Assembly (NCBI GenBank): GCA_036346275.1
Contig: CM070711.1
Coordinates: 44,951,435 to 45,015,434 of the forward strand
DNA length: 64,000 bases
Source: Otatea glauca
Lineage: Eukaryota; Streptophyta; Magnoliopsida; Poales; Poaceae
Direction: 5' to 3'
The first letter of the stretch is position 1, and every line of letters begins with the position of its first letter. The notes below the pieces were generated by a model. The model worked only from the letters and a program-made list of their open reading frames with translations. It made no database searches and was not told the DNA's origin. Shown here one piece after another: positions 25,721 through 36,441 of this stretch. Made by a program: the position numbers and the translations under genes.

Positions 25721-26961
25721 CCTTCAAATTGCAAAGATTTTCTACCGGTTCATCAGAATTGATTCTCTAGAACATAGTCCTTCTTTTCATGCTTGAGAAC
25801 AATTCTCAAAGTTGCGATACCAATCAACAAAATTAGTTCCATTCAGTTTTTCCTTTCCAAACCGATCTCAAAGCAAAACCAGTGTAGCGGGGAGTAGGAG
25901 AAGGTGCCATTGAACTACAACAAAAACATGCAAAGATTCTAAGCACTATGTTTATGTAAAACTTTATTAAACTTTTAATTAAAGACACTTCTATTTTATG
26001 TCCCTTTATAGACACATAGTGAGTATTCAAGATCCATATTCATCAAACACTAGTGAGCTTTGGCATCATTGCTAGAAATTTAATGACATAGGTAAGCAAC
26101 ACCTTTGCTAATTACATCATATGTAACTCTTGTTTGTTGAGTATGAAAACAAGTAATGAATGCCTCCATCAACTTGACTCATGGCCAGTCAACTCGCCCC
26201 AAGGGCTCACATGAGGGAGGAGCACTTCCAAAGTGCCAATTAAGAAACCCGCCTCATGTGTGTTTTCCTAGACACCACTTGTCTTGTATAGGTTCCTTCA
26301 TTATCAAATCAAATCCCAATCACTTATGTCCTCAAGCCCAAAACCGCTTTGATAGCTTGATTAAATCTACCATTGTTATGCGTGATGTGTCCAACACATC
26401 CCTATCATCTATTGAGATAGCCATTGATATACTACTTTGGCGGTCATATCAATAACGATCTAAATTCTTGATAGGTGCAACAATTGGATGGACAATTTGA
26501 TTTAAAATTTTAACTATAGGGATGAACAAAGATTACTATGAACATGGCATCACATGCAATGAGCATAAAGAAAATAGCAAGGATTAAACACACATCCACG
26601 TAAAATCAAAATAAGTCGTGAAATAGCATGGCCCTTAGCATTAAGATCTTCATCATCATGCTTGTTTGTTCACCTAGCCACCTTGCTTGATTTGTTCACC
26701 TAGCCATCTTGCTTGATACCATCGTCTTCATCATTATGGATGCAACTCCTTACAACTTTTGATAATGAATTTTACATGAGGGTTTGAAGCATCACAAGTC
26801 GACACGCAGTGTCGTTATACAATTAAAATAGCCTTATGGCTTGACACGTACACGCAGCCATGTGGAAATTACATGCATCACATACACATAGGCCATACCA
26901 TTTCACATAATTCCCTGCAAAAACGAGTTAAACAAAAGCAACCCTACGACTCCGGGGTTCC

Positions 26962-27281
26962 ACGGATCAACCAGATTGACCCAATCCGATCTAACATGAT
27001 TGGCTTGGTCCCATATGGATACGTTTTAGAAACCCTGATGGCGGTAACCCGACCGGTAAGGGTAACGTCGCATCATGAACGGACTCACCCAAATCAATAT
27101 TGAATCTGCTTTGCGCTTACCATGGATCAACCAGATTGACCCAATCCAACTCAATCGATTGGCTTGGTCCCATATGGATACGTTTGAAACCCCGATGGCG
27201 GTAACCCGACCGGTAAGGGTAACGCCGCACCATGAACGGACTCACCCAAATCAAGATTGAGTCGGTTTGCACTTTCTCAAA
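26962..27281. repeat. 160-bp tandem duplication in the Copia leader
   Basis: ATCAACCAGATTGACCCAAT begins at 26966 and again at 27126, and the next 160 bp match closely in both copies, including TGGTCCCATATGGATACG and GGCGGTAACCCGACCGGTAA. The block lies between the primer-binding site and gag on the minus strand. Confidence 0.9.
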
Positions 27282-27414
27282 CCCTAAACCGATCGATCTC
27301 ATCGATGGTCGCCGTCACCAATTCATCACATGAACCGGTGAACATGTAATAGATCCAATCTACTAACCTTACACATCATATGTGCAACATCCGATCACAA
27401 AACTATACGAGATG

Positions 27415-27425
27415 GCTCGATACCA
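27415..27425 (-). promoter_or_regulatory. Primer-binding site of the Copia element
   Basis: The minus strand reads TGGTATCGAGC, one base short of TGGTATCAGAGC, the usual site complementary to initiator methionine tRNA. The missing base is the A of CAG. It lies immediately inside the 5' LTR. Confidence 0.85.
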
Positions 27426-28772
27426 TCAAGAGGAACGCGGTATGCTACGCTAGCACAAAAAAATCTACCGCGAAACCGTAAAGCTACTCGCAAGAAGGGG
27501 ATCATAGATAAGATTACCACTAGACGCGCAGCTGCGGAATCCTTCGCGCGCCGATGTAGTGGATCGCCCTCGCCGCAATCGTTGCCGATGTAGTGGATCG
27601 TCCTCGCCTTGCCGTGGATCGCCCTCCCACGCCGCAGCCACAACAGCACCACCGCAGAGTCCACACGCCCGAGATGGAACGCCGTGCGTCGGTGTGCAAG
27701 CACCGTCGCCGGCAGGGCAGCGAGAGGAGTAGGCTAGGGTTTCGAGTGAATCACTCCTAAACCGTGGAAAGCACACCCGTGCCCTCCTCCTCCTCCTTAT
27801 ATAGCCACGAGATGAAACCCTAAACTAGGGCCCATCGTGCTAAGCCCACGAGGTTCATTAATTACGGATCCAATCCAAATTAATGCGCCCCACCATTAAG
27901 TGTGTGACCGCAGGTTCACGACGCTTGGACATGGATTCGAAAACTCCTTTTCAATCCAATAGTTGGTAGTGGCTTCTTGCAAAGTATGCCAACTCCCAAA
28001 CATACTATGATCAAATCGACAGAACCTATCAAAAGTACTCATGTAATAATCCCTTTGCCAAGTATATGAAGATTGATCTCAAGGCAGAAGCATGTCATCC
28101 TTTGATGATTCAATCCATCTCTCGATCCGTGATATATTAATAAGTTGTGATTGACTCTCAATCACGGCATGGCCATGCACTTCCTTAATCATATCACACG
28201 AGTGGCCTTGTCATATATCTCCGTTTCATTGGAGTGGCAAATTCCATCTTGATCTGCTCACTTCCTCTCGCACGTTTCATAATAAACATGAAAGCTACCT
28301 TTATAACTATCCGGTTAGGAAGTAGTGTTTGATAGCCCCAAGGAAAACTATTACACATGTAGGGAATATGACAATCTCGTGTCTAAGGATCATACATCTA
28401 CTAGGTATGAGATACACCGATGACACATAAGAATGAAACATTCTCGCAGTTGTCCCATTGCGGGTCTATCTAACCCATGTACTTCAACATGCGTCCACAA
28501 TGTATAGATGATATCTCCATATCCCATGATCTATGAAGCATGATCATCGATCACTACATGTGCTGATCTATTCATCGTTGTCCTATACGATGATATCCGA
28601 TCAGAGATATTTATCGAATTACATCATTAAGTAAAGAGCTTCATAAGCAAGTCACATACTTGTTGATCAATACAATGATATACATTCATTGGACCAATAA
28701 TCATATTATTATTCATAAACATATTCATGTTACAATCATCTAAATGATTGCCTCAAGGGCATAACACTAACA
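27426..28772 (-). repeat. 5' LTR of the Copia element
   Basis: It is the transcription-side LTR of the minus-strand element, with a TATA box CTATATAAGG (minus strand) at 27795-27804 and a CCCTAAACTAGGG stretch downstream. It ends at 28772, followed by the CCCAG duplication. Confidence 0.93.
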
Positions 28773-31669
28773 CCCAGAACCTTTCATCGACACTAGGGGT
28801 TGTGGTGAAAGAACCGACAACATCATAACCATACAGCTCCTCGCCCCAGGTTGCCATCACCTTTTCCTTTGTAAAATATTCAGATAGATATGTACCGGGT
28901 CGCATTCCAAATAATGCACATGCAGCTATCACATGAGAACATGGCCTATGCAACAGGAGGGGTTTGTTACACGAGCATTGACATTCAGCCTGTAAGATGC
29001 ACTCTTGGGTGATAACCTTCTGGTTTGTTCCCCGCCGTCCTTTATCCCTGCATATCACCTCGAAGCGCAGTGTTCGTGAACCTACTTTGATAGCTCTATG
29101 CTTGCCCGCCTTCTTACTCTTCTCATCCATGTATTTACTTATCATGCTTGAGTACAAGGCATTCTTATCTCTCATTACTACTTCAGCAGCTTTATGCCTA
29201 TCCACAAAATACTTGGTTGTACCCCGCAGCACTCCCTCGACAATTCCTACCAACGGGAGACACCTCATCCCTCTCATTACCCAGTTGTACACCTCCGCCA
29301 AGTTGGTCGTCATGACACCGTATCTAGCACCATGTGTGTCATGTAACAATGACCACTTCTCTTTGGGCTCGCTTTATCCAGTCCGAGAAACATTTGATCG
29401 GCCTTTGCCTTCGACAACGACTCGTCACCTCATCTTACATTGCGAGGGAATAAAGGCTCTGCGCCTGTGTTACACTGCTAGTAGTCTCTTTGTGTTTTTT
29501 TGTTAGCTCATCAAGATTCTTCCAAAGAGTACAGAACTTGCTATCTTGGTTCTGCTTACATAGCCTCTTGAACATGTTCATCAGTTCCTTATTCTTGAAT
29601 TGCTTATAGAAGTTCGCGTCCAAATGCCTCATACACCATCGGTTCTGCAAGTCAGTCCAGGGAAATGGCTCCTTTTCCCCTGTTTGCAACTGTCTGATGG
29701 CACCAAGCAGACCAACATGCCTGTCATGCAGTATGCACACATGTGGGCGAGTCTTCACCACCTCGATCTTCAAGTTCCGCAGGAACCACAGCCAACTCCC
29801 ATAGTTCTCGCTTTCCACGAAGGCAAAGGCAACAGGTAGAATCTGGTTGTTCGCGTCGACGCCCACAATTGTCATTATTTGTCCTTTGTATTTCCCGGTC
29901 AGGAATGTGCCGTCCACACACAACAATGGACAGCAGTGATAGAACGCCCTAATGCAAGCTCCGAATGCGAAGAAAACTCTCTTTAGATGCCTCTTGTTCG
30001 GCCACTTCCTTGACGGACAGTCCTGATAATCATAAAAAGTACCAGGATTTCTTCCCTGAATGCAACGAGAAAGCAAGGGCAGATTATGGTACGAGTCTTC
30101 AAATTTCCCAAATCTCATTTCCAAGGCCTTCTGCTTCGCCCTCCATGCCTTCCCGTAGCTAATTGTGTACTGAAATCTGTTCTCAATTGCTCGGATAATA
30201 GCACGGGGCTCAAAATTCAGGTTCTCAACTATCTCCGGGTACATGACACTCGCGATATACCCGGACGACAGGTTCCTGTGAGCCACCAGGGTTTCCTCAG
30301 TCATACAACTATGTTGTTCAACCTTCGAACATAGCCAGTGGGTGCCCCATTTGGGCTTGTACGTGTGCACTCTCCAGGGGCACCCTTGCATCTCGCACAC
30401 CACGTCGTAGAAGGTTGGGGTGGACTTCTTAACCCTTAAAGTTCTTCTTAGTGATAAGGCCCAATCTTTGATAGCATCCTGCACTGCCTCTTTTGTGGGG
30501 TACATGCTGTTAGGTCTCACCTCATTGTCGCTATACTGCCAAGGTGTATCATTGCCTTCATTTACAACCAGGTTATTAAATTGATGCGTGTTCCAATCTG
30601 CTGGCACAAGTGGCTCAACATCTTCATCTTCTTCATCCGAGTTATCCTCGTCTTCCACTTCTACTTGTTCGTATTCAAGGTCTTCCTCTTCCATCTGTGC
30701 TATTACTTCCTCAATTTCCTCACCTTCGTCTACTTGCCCCCGCGCATCTTGCCCAATGTTTCCATCATCCTCCCCAATCTCAACTTGCTCACCACTCTGG
30801 TAGCCAATATCCTCATTGCAACCCTGAACATGCGGCTGCCGGCTAGACTCCCCAATTTCAGTGTCACCACAAGTATACTCATTTTGAGGCTCACTACACT
30901 CGCCGGTGTCCAGCTGCTGCGGCGGGGCAACAACCCTTTCATACGCTTGCACCAAAAGCACCCGACACCATCCACGTTGCCCCGCCCCCCTCACATATGA
31001 CCTCCAAGCTGCAGTTCCCTTCAGCTCAACTAACTCCCAATAAACAGGATCATCTCGCATGGTGCAAAGGCAAGATAACTTCAGCTGGCACTTCTCTTGT
31101 TCCATCCGAAACGTATAATACAACCAATTCAACACAGCAGCAAATAAACGCTCTTCGACCCTGCTTAAACTTCTATCCACATACTGAAAGTTACTCAGAT
31201 CCGCACCCTCCGAACCATACATGACAACCCCTTCTCCATAAAAGATTCTAAAAGGAACTCGTTCTGACATATCTGCGAACCTATTCATTAACACACGAAT
31301 TAATTACTCTTCGTAAAAAGTACTATGTCTATTTGCTACAAAAAATTATATGTATGTATATCTACAATCGGAGAAATATATGTCTATCTACATTCAAAAT
31401 AATATACATCTCTGTACTTCTGTTCCTAAAAAACATATACATTCCTACAAATATCATTACATGGAAACCAAGTGTGCCTATTTCAAATGGAAAAAACTAT
31501 GCGAAAAATATGTACATTACTAAAAATACTCATCTCTGTACTTGTATTTCTCAAAAACATCTACAGCCCTAACAATATATACATGTGCACTTCTACATGT
31601 AAAAAACCATATATATCTAAATCTTTCTCTAAAAAACGTAACAACATATTATTATTCGTAAAAACAATC

Positions 31670-32280
31670 CTATAACTAGATCTAACCCTAACCCTAAACC
31701 ATAATTAAACCACAAAAATAACTACATGTAACCCTAAACAAATTAAACCGCGAAAAAACTACATCTAATCCTAACCATAAACCCTAAACAAAACATACCT
31801 CGGAAATAACTACATCTAACCCTAAACCCTAATTAATCCGCGGAAATAACTACATCTAACCCTAACCCTAAACCCTAAACAAATTAAACCGCCGAAATAA
31901 CTACATCTAATCCTAACCATAAACCCTACACAAAACATAACGCGGAAAGAACTACATCTAACCCTAACCCTAAACCTAATTAAACGGCGAAAATAACTAC
32001 ATCTAACCCTAAACCCTAATTTATCCGCGGAAATAACTACATCTAACCCTAAACCCTAATTTATCCGCGAAAATAACTACATCTAACCCTAAACCCTAAT
32101 TTATCCGCCGAAATAACTACATCTAACCCTAAACCCTAATTTATCCGCGGAAATAACTACATCTAACCCTAAACCCTAATTTATCCGCGGAAATAACTAC
32201 ATCTAACCCTAACCATATACAAATTAAACCGTGAAAATAACTAAATAAAACCTTAACCCTAAACACTAAATAAATTAAAA
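31670..32280. repeat. Telobox-bearing 40-bp tandem array in the MULE-1 leader
   Basis: About five near-perfect 40-bp units (31990-32205) each contain AACCCTAAACCCTAA and CCGCGG, with more diverged, longer units to the left (31670-31990). The telobox AAACCCTAA occurs in almost every unit. The array lies 400-1000 bp upstream of the transposase ATG and downstream of the likely promoter, so it would form part of the 5' leader or a first intron. It is an interstitial array, not a chromosome end. Confidence 0.9.
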
Positions 32281-32309
32281 CACAAAAATAACTGGAAAAA
32301 ATTACCTGT

Positions 32310-32445
32310 GTGCAGCCGCGGCGCTTCCTCCCTTTCTTTTCTTCTTTTCCTCCTACCTTCTCTTTTCTTTCTTCTTCCTCCCCCTTCTTCTCTTTTTCCC
32401 TCGGTTTCTTGCTTCGGTCGACCATGAGAGCTGCTTATAAAGAAA
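32310..32445 (-). promoter_or_regulatory. Likely promoter of the MULE transposase: TATA and GA-rich tract
   Basis: On the minus strand a TATA-like CTTTATAAG lies at 32434-32442, followed downstream by a long GA-rich tract (32320-32405). It sits just inside the subterminal repeats and upstream of the telobox array and the transposase ATG. The GA tract also produces charged open frames without meaning. Confidence 0.5.
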
Positions 32446-32743
32446 GGGGAAGTCGCCCTCTGGTTGGGCGAAATCCGACCGTGCGCACGCATGTCGCCCA
32501 ACCAGGAATCGATTTTATTGTTGTCGCCAAATGGGAGGGCGACTTGCGTCGTGTCGCGCGTTGGCAGGGCGACAAGCCTCGTGTCGCGCTTTGGCCGGGC
32601 GACAAGCTCCTGTGTCGCCGACCCAGTGAGCTACAGCCACGTGTCGCCCAGCTGTAGGGCGACGGGAGTATATTTTTGCAATTTTTTTCTTCATAGTATT
32701 GTTTTGCAATTTGAATTATAAAATATATTATTTAAAAAAAATC
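32446..32743. repeat. MULE-1 right terminal and subterminal inverted-repeat region
   Basis: GTCGCCC and GGGCGAC words alternate from 32450 to 32670 and are followed by the AT-rich tip ending TTTAAAAAAAATC at 32743. Inverted relative to 11499-11800, with the same order of word array and AT tip. Confidence 0.88.
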
Positions 32744-32753
32744 CTAGCTTGTC
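32744..32753. repeat. Target-site duplication of MULE-1, right copy
   Basis: CTAGCTTGTC, identical to the copy at 11489-11498. Confidence 0.92.
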
Positions 32754-33018
32754 TACTAAAACGGTGAGATGCATTGAATAACAATTTGGCTCATTGGCTT
32801 GCTTTTCCCTTGGTCTTGCTGCATCCTGCATGAGACAGGGGCAATGAATCTTGCCCTCGCTTTGACTGCACTGGTGACTCACTTTTAGCATCTTACTATT
32901 TTACCTTTTGACTGCCTTACCATTTCACCATGCCTTCCCTTCACTGCCATCGTAAGGTATGCATGCATGATTTAATTATGCAATGGTTGGCTACTGAATG
33001 TTCATGCGTAAGTAGTAA

Positions 33019-33358
33019 CTAGAAATCTATACGCGGCGTGCCACGCCGCGAGCTCCGCTCTCTACACGAAAAAATCGAGAATTTTGTTAACGTATGGTAA
33101 AAAAACGGGAAAGGATGTATGTTTTTTTCGAGGAAAAGGATCCCAACGTTTTTTCTCGAAAAAGGACCTAAACGTAATTTTGATTTTATAGAAAAAGACC
33201 CGAGCGCAAGCCTTAAAAACACATAAAGGACCTAAATGTAATATATATTCTTTTTCGGGAAAAAAGACCTAAGCGTAAATATTTTTTTAGCTCGGCTCTC
33301 GAGCCGGCACGTGGGGGTGCTCCCCATCCAGGAAGTCTTTAGGCTTTAGTAGAAGGGA
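33019..33358 (-). mobile_element. 340-bp non-autonomous Helitron
   Basis: Read on the minus strand the element starts TCCCTTCTACTAAAGCC at 33358 and ends in CTAG at 33022-33019. About 10 bases before the CTAG is a GC-rich hairpin with a 9-bp stem, CGCGGCGTG and CACGCCGCG (33032-33050), with a one-base loop. The bases outside are A before the TC end and T after the CTAG end, as expected for Helitron insertion between A and T without duplication. There is no coding sequence, so movement would depend on a helicase from elsewhere. It sits in the remaining arm of the split Gypsy LTR. Confidence 0.82.
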
Positions 33359-33479
33359 TTATTCCTAATGCATAATTAAGACTAATGATGATGCTCATGT
33401 TATATCTATGCTTTGATGATGGAGGGATTAGGGGAGGGTCCTCACACAAAAGCACTACCTACAAAGAATAACAGGTGAA

Positions 33480-34330
33480 TCATCATCTATGAGTGCCCTC
33501 GTTGGATGTAATGAATTCCCCTACAGCACAAGCAAGTTCTTTGTGATGTGAAGTATAGCCATGATTTGCTCACTCAGTCGCTTGATGATATGCAGTTTGA
33601 TTAGCTTTGCAAACTTGTAGCATCTTCCACAGGTATGATCTTGTCAGCTGAACCATGAACTGTCAGGAAGCTGAAAAATGATAATCAGTTGCCTGAAATT
33701 CTGCAGGTGACAATTTATTAGGGCAATAGGGAACCTTTGCCCAAAACGGACAAGGTATTTAATATTTTTGGTTATGAGAATGCATGGGAATGACATGTTT
33801 GAAGGTAAATGTTGTATACTGCTGTCACTAGTTTCAGTTGGTAGTTCAAATTTACGAATAAGGATGCCTGAATTAATTTTCTAACCTGCATTGTTTGTTG
33901 ATGGAAACGCTTGCTACTGTACGCATATCAGTGTTCAGTCGTTCCATCAAGCTCTTGTTACTCTATATAAAACCTTTTCTACATTGGAGATCAACATAGA
34001 TGCCCATGAAAGAGAAGTAAACTATATACAGCATATATGATTTGTTTAGCAAGAAACTTTGCAGGTAAAAGGTCATAAATGTTTCCTTACCTGACTTGTT
34101 TGCGGCATCAATGTAACCTTCTTGGACTATTTTATCCATAAATTCTATGCCTAGGCGTTCTTCAACACCTCTTTACAAATAAAATCGACCATAAAAGTTA
34201 ATAACCAAGCTGACATCGTCATAATAGAAGCATATAGAACCGCGGGGGGGGGGGGGGGACAGAGATTCAATGACTGAATTTTCCAAACTGCTAGGTTAAA
34301 CATGTAATATGATATGGCAGATGTCCATAA
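33480..34330 (-). pseudogene. Second hydrolase copy, exons 7-5 (piece 2 of 4)
   Basis: The stretch is collinear with 3855-4720 of the intact gene. Exon 7 remains (about 33490-33672) include GTTGGATGTAATGAA and GCATCTTCCACAGG. Exon 6 remains (33886-33980) include GCATATCAGTGTTCAGTCGT. Exon 5 remains span about 34090-34240. Small indels and substitutions break every exon frame, for example in the region of the catalytic His. The start of exon 5 has been replaced by a G15 tract at 34244-34258. Intron sequence continues to the hAT element. It belongs to the duplicate whose 3' end is at 8600. Confidence 0.88.
34244..34258. repeat. G15 homopolymer in the hydrolase pseudogene
   Basis: Fifteen consecutive G follow CCGC at the place where the intact gene has CCACCACATCTCCTCC. 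It may be an expanded mononucleotide tract or an assembly fault. Confidence 0.9.
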
Positions 34331-35804
34331 CAGAGTTCCAAAATTCGGCGAATTTCGGATTTCGGACTACCCCGAATTCTAAAGTACCGGCCGAATTTTT
34401 TTTAAAAAAAATTGAATTTGCTACAGTAAACCGAAATTTCGTGTTTTTTTGGCCGGTTTTGAAACTTTTAGGGGCGGATTTGACCGGATTTGGTCCAATA
34501 ACCCTTAAGAAAGTCATCTCCTATGAAAATTTGTTGAAAAAACGAATTTTTTAAATATTTTAAAATTTTGGCAGAAACACTATCAGATTTTTGTAAAATT
34601 TTAAAAGCTTGATAATAATCTGAAAATTTTATGGTACTATCCTTAGTAGATTAGGATCATGCATCAAAAAATTCAAAATAATATAATTTAATTTGTTATC
34701 TTTAAAAAATCAAAAACAGAATGAACATAATTGGGACAGTTATATTGTCAGAATTTTATAAATTTTCTTGAGTGTGATTATGATCTAAATTTTTTTTGAG
34801 AGATTAATAATTGACTCAGTACCATTATGTAATTTTTTTAAAAAAATTAAACTTTGTTTGTTTGGTCAATCAAATCTATGTAAGCATTAAACTTCGTTTG
34901 TTATATTATATTTCAAAAATAAAAAAGAAAAGAACATAAATGGTACTGTGCCTTGTAAGAATTTTATAAATTCACTGAAGTGTGATCATGAATCAGACTT
35001 TTTATGGGATATTAAGAACTTCCTTATCACAATTCTGTAAAATTTTGAAAAAAAAATTATGGTTTACATAATTTTTCATTTTGTTCATGTTTGCCGGTAA
35101 GCCTTTTAACAGGGCAGTAGTACTGTTCGAATTTTTAAAACTTCATAAAGTTTGATCATCATCTGAAAATTTTATGAGAGAATTATAGATACATCATAAC
35201 CATGCACAAAAAAGTTCAACAGTTTCTAACTTAATTTGTACCATTTTCAATTCGGATCAAACTTGTCGGTCAGTGTTCTATCAGGACAGTGCCACTCTCC
35301 GAATTTTCAAAAATTCCTCACATGTGATCATCAGCTTAAATTTGTGTGAGAACATTATTTATGGATCATAACCATTCAAAAAAAATTTCAATAGTTTATA
35401 ACTTGATTTGTACCATTTTCCATTCGGATCAAACTTGTCGGTCAGTGTTTTATCAGGACAGTACCACTCTCCGAATTTTTAAAAATTCCTCAGATGTGAT
35501 AATCAGCTGAAATTTTTGTGAGAATATCAGAAATGTGTCAGGAATCTCCAAAAACAAATTAAAAATTTTTCGATAACGTTTAGACCACTTTTCAGCCAGT
35601 GCAAAAAACCCAAAATTTCGGGAATTTCGCTCGATATTTCGGGTTTTTTCGCCGAATTTCTTATTTTTATTTCCGGAATAGACCGGATTTGAATTTTCAA
35701 ATTCAAATTTCATCCGAAATATTTCCGAAATTTTGAAATTTCGCCAAAATTTCGTTATCCAGCCAGGGACGAAATTTATTCCGAAACCGAAATTTGAAAC
35801 CTTG
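34331..35804. mobile_element. Non-autonomous hAT element (hAT-1), 1474 bp
   Basis: The ends are imperfect inverted repeats, CAGAGTTCCAAAATTCGG on the left and CAAGGTTTCAAATTTCGG on the right (reverse complement). An 8-bp target duplication GTCCATAA lies at 34323-34330 and 35805-35812. Eight-base duplications and CA(G/A)GG-type tips are typical of hAT. The interior has no transposase. It is AT-rich and contains diverged repeats around 'cggtcagtgttctatcaggacagt' (near 35265 and 35440). The element splits an intron of the second hydrolase copy. Confidence 0.82.
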
Positions 35805-35812
35805 GTCCATAA

Positions 35813-36115
35813 TGAAGAGATGCGATATGTTTGTATATAGAACAGTACCAACAGAAATATTAGTGTGAGTTAGGAACTTCCTGTTATTTAGTAGTAGATA
35901 TTTGAGCAAAAACCAATATATCATAAAGAGAGAGAGGAAAGAAAGACATGGGATGAAATATGTTCCACATGTTTGACAGAATGGTGGTTACATGACAGCA
36001 GAACGCACGCAAGCGATATAATTGCATAGATAAGAACATCATACGAACTGAACAATACTGCAGAAATCATAAAGTATTTAACCCACAATGATGTGACAAC
36101 AAGGTTTTGATGTAA
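35813..36115 (-). pseudogene. Second hydrolase copy, intron 4 region (piece 3 of 4)
   Basis: The stretch aligns with 4735-5085 of the intact gene: ATAATGAAGAGATGCGAT against ATAATGAAGGGATGCGAT, then AAATATGTTCCACATGTTTG against AAGTATGTTCCACATATTTG, and TGTGACAACAAGGTT against TGTGACAACTAGGTT. Homology ends near 36115, where a composite insertion begins. Confidence 0.85.
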
Positions 36116-36440
36116 CTCTGTTATGACGGGTTCAAAAAACTAGCCAATTTGCCCCTGTTGTATCACAACATCCATAGGAACATGTATATTAGTGCCAAAT
36201 TCCCAACGTCCATAACTAGATTTTGAACAAAATCGAATTCAAATAGAACCAAACAAATCGGCCTGTTTTTTTTTTGTGAAAGCGGAATTGACCTGATTCC
36301 TGTTTATGGACCAGCTCTGGTTTCAAAACGTATCCAATGCAGTCAGACTCGGCCTTCTATTGCTCGGTGAGTCAATTGACGTGATTAAAAATATGTATCT
36401 ACGTATGCTTTCTTCTAATGGAACATATTTATATTGACAT
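36116..36440. other. Noncoding start of the composite insertion
   Basis: Neither strand shows a recognisable domain. It is AT-rich, and its left border marks the loss of homology to the hydrolase. I could not identify a terminus. Confidence 0.4.
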
Positions 36441-36441
36441 G

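Larger units (their letters stand above)
20660..28772 (-). mobile_element. Complete Angela-like Copia retrotransposon
   Basis: Two nearly identical LTRs of about 1.35 kb (20660-22008 and 27426-28772) flank a minus-strand internal region of 5.4 kb. The LTR starts TGTTAGTGTTATGCCCTTGA, close to the BARE-1/Angela/WIS start. The primer-binding site at 27415-27425 and the purine tract at 22009-22023 are in the expected places, and the target duplication is CCCAG. Gene order gag, protease, integrase, RT, RNase H fits Copia. The coding sequence is fragmented by many indels and stops. LTR similarity suggests a fairly young insertion, younger than the MULE it interrupts. Confidence 0.95.
20501..31294 (-). 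pseudogene. mudrA-like: MURA-type MULE transposase, split by a Copia element
   Basis: The start is at 31294. The first 619 codons are open to 29435. An acidic stretch spans residues about 165-235. A MuDR/WRKY-GCM1-type domain at about 265-340 has CEMQGC and the paired HSC. The MULE transposase core has LLCVDGTFLTGKYKG (first Asp) and HDRHVGLLGAI (second Asp). A TAA at 29437-29435 and a shift near 29365 interrupt it. It continues at 29349-28773 with NLAEVYNWVMRG (likely catalytic Glu) and a SWIM zinc finger CQCSCN...CSH. The Copia element splits the gene there, and the tail (VPDFDARSYKGGRR, degenerate knuckle LCKRAGHTFKN) ends with TAG at 20501. It would cut and join element ends in the nucleus, but is dead in this copy. 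Confidence 0.92.
11499..32743 (-). mobile_element. MULE-1: 21.2-kb Mutator-like element with nested insertions
   Basis: The left end GAATTTTTTTTAAATAAT and the reverse complement of the right end GATTTTTTTTAAATAAT are inverted repeats. They continue through an 'attgcaaaaatata'-type block into GTCGCCC-rich subterminal repeats. The perfect 10-bp duplication CTAGCTTGTC flanks the element. Three gene modules lie on the minus strand: GRF-like zinc finger (12521-13855), PMD protein (17401-19932) and MURA-type transposase (20501-31294). Without the Copia (20660-28772) and Gypsy LTR (14451-17400) insertions it would be about 10 kb. The transposase is disrupted, so this copy is not autonomous now. Confidence 0.93.
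8855..33446 (-). mobile_element. Gypsy solo-like LTR, split by a MULE and a Helitron
   Basis: With the nested MULE (11499-32743) and Helitron (33019-33358) removed, about 3 kb remain that have the architecture of the other Gypsy LTRs here. A 'gagtgagtac...gtactcagcaag' block lies about 360 bp from the 3' end. The minus strand begins TGTGAGGACCCTCCCC near 33446, and the plus strand begins TGTCATTACTCTGGG at 8855. It replaces the hydrolase copy exactly between the pieces at 8840 and 33480. A clean target duplication is not visible (AACAA against CAAAA), so the borders may be off by several bases. No internal pol region was found. Confidence 0.6.

Noticed and set aside
30581..31000. Plus-strand frame of 139 codons
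   Set aside because: It is the antisense shadow of the acidic region of the MULE transposase.
31670..32280. Telomere or chromosome end
   Set aside because: The units are 40 bp with only two CCCTAAA-like words each, and the array lies inside a MULE with coding sequence on one side and a terminus on the other.
32141..32501. Lys/Glu-rich minus-strand frames
   Set aside because: They are produced by the GA-rich tract in the MULE leader.
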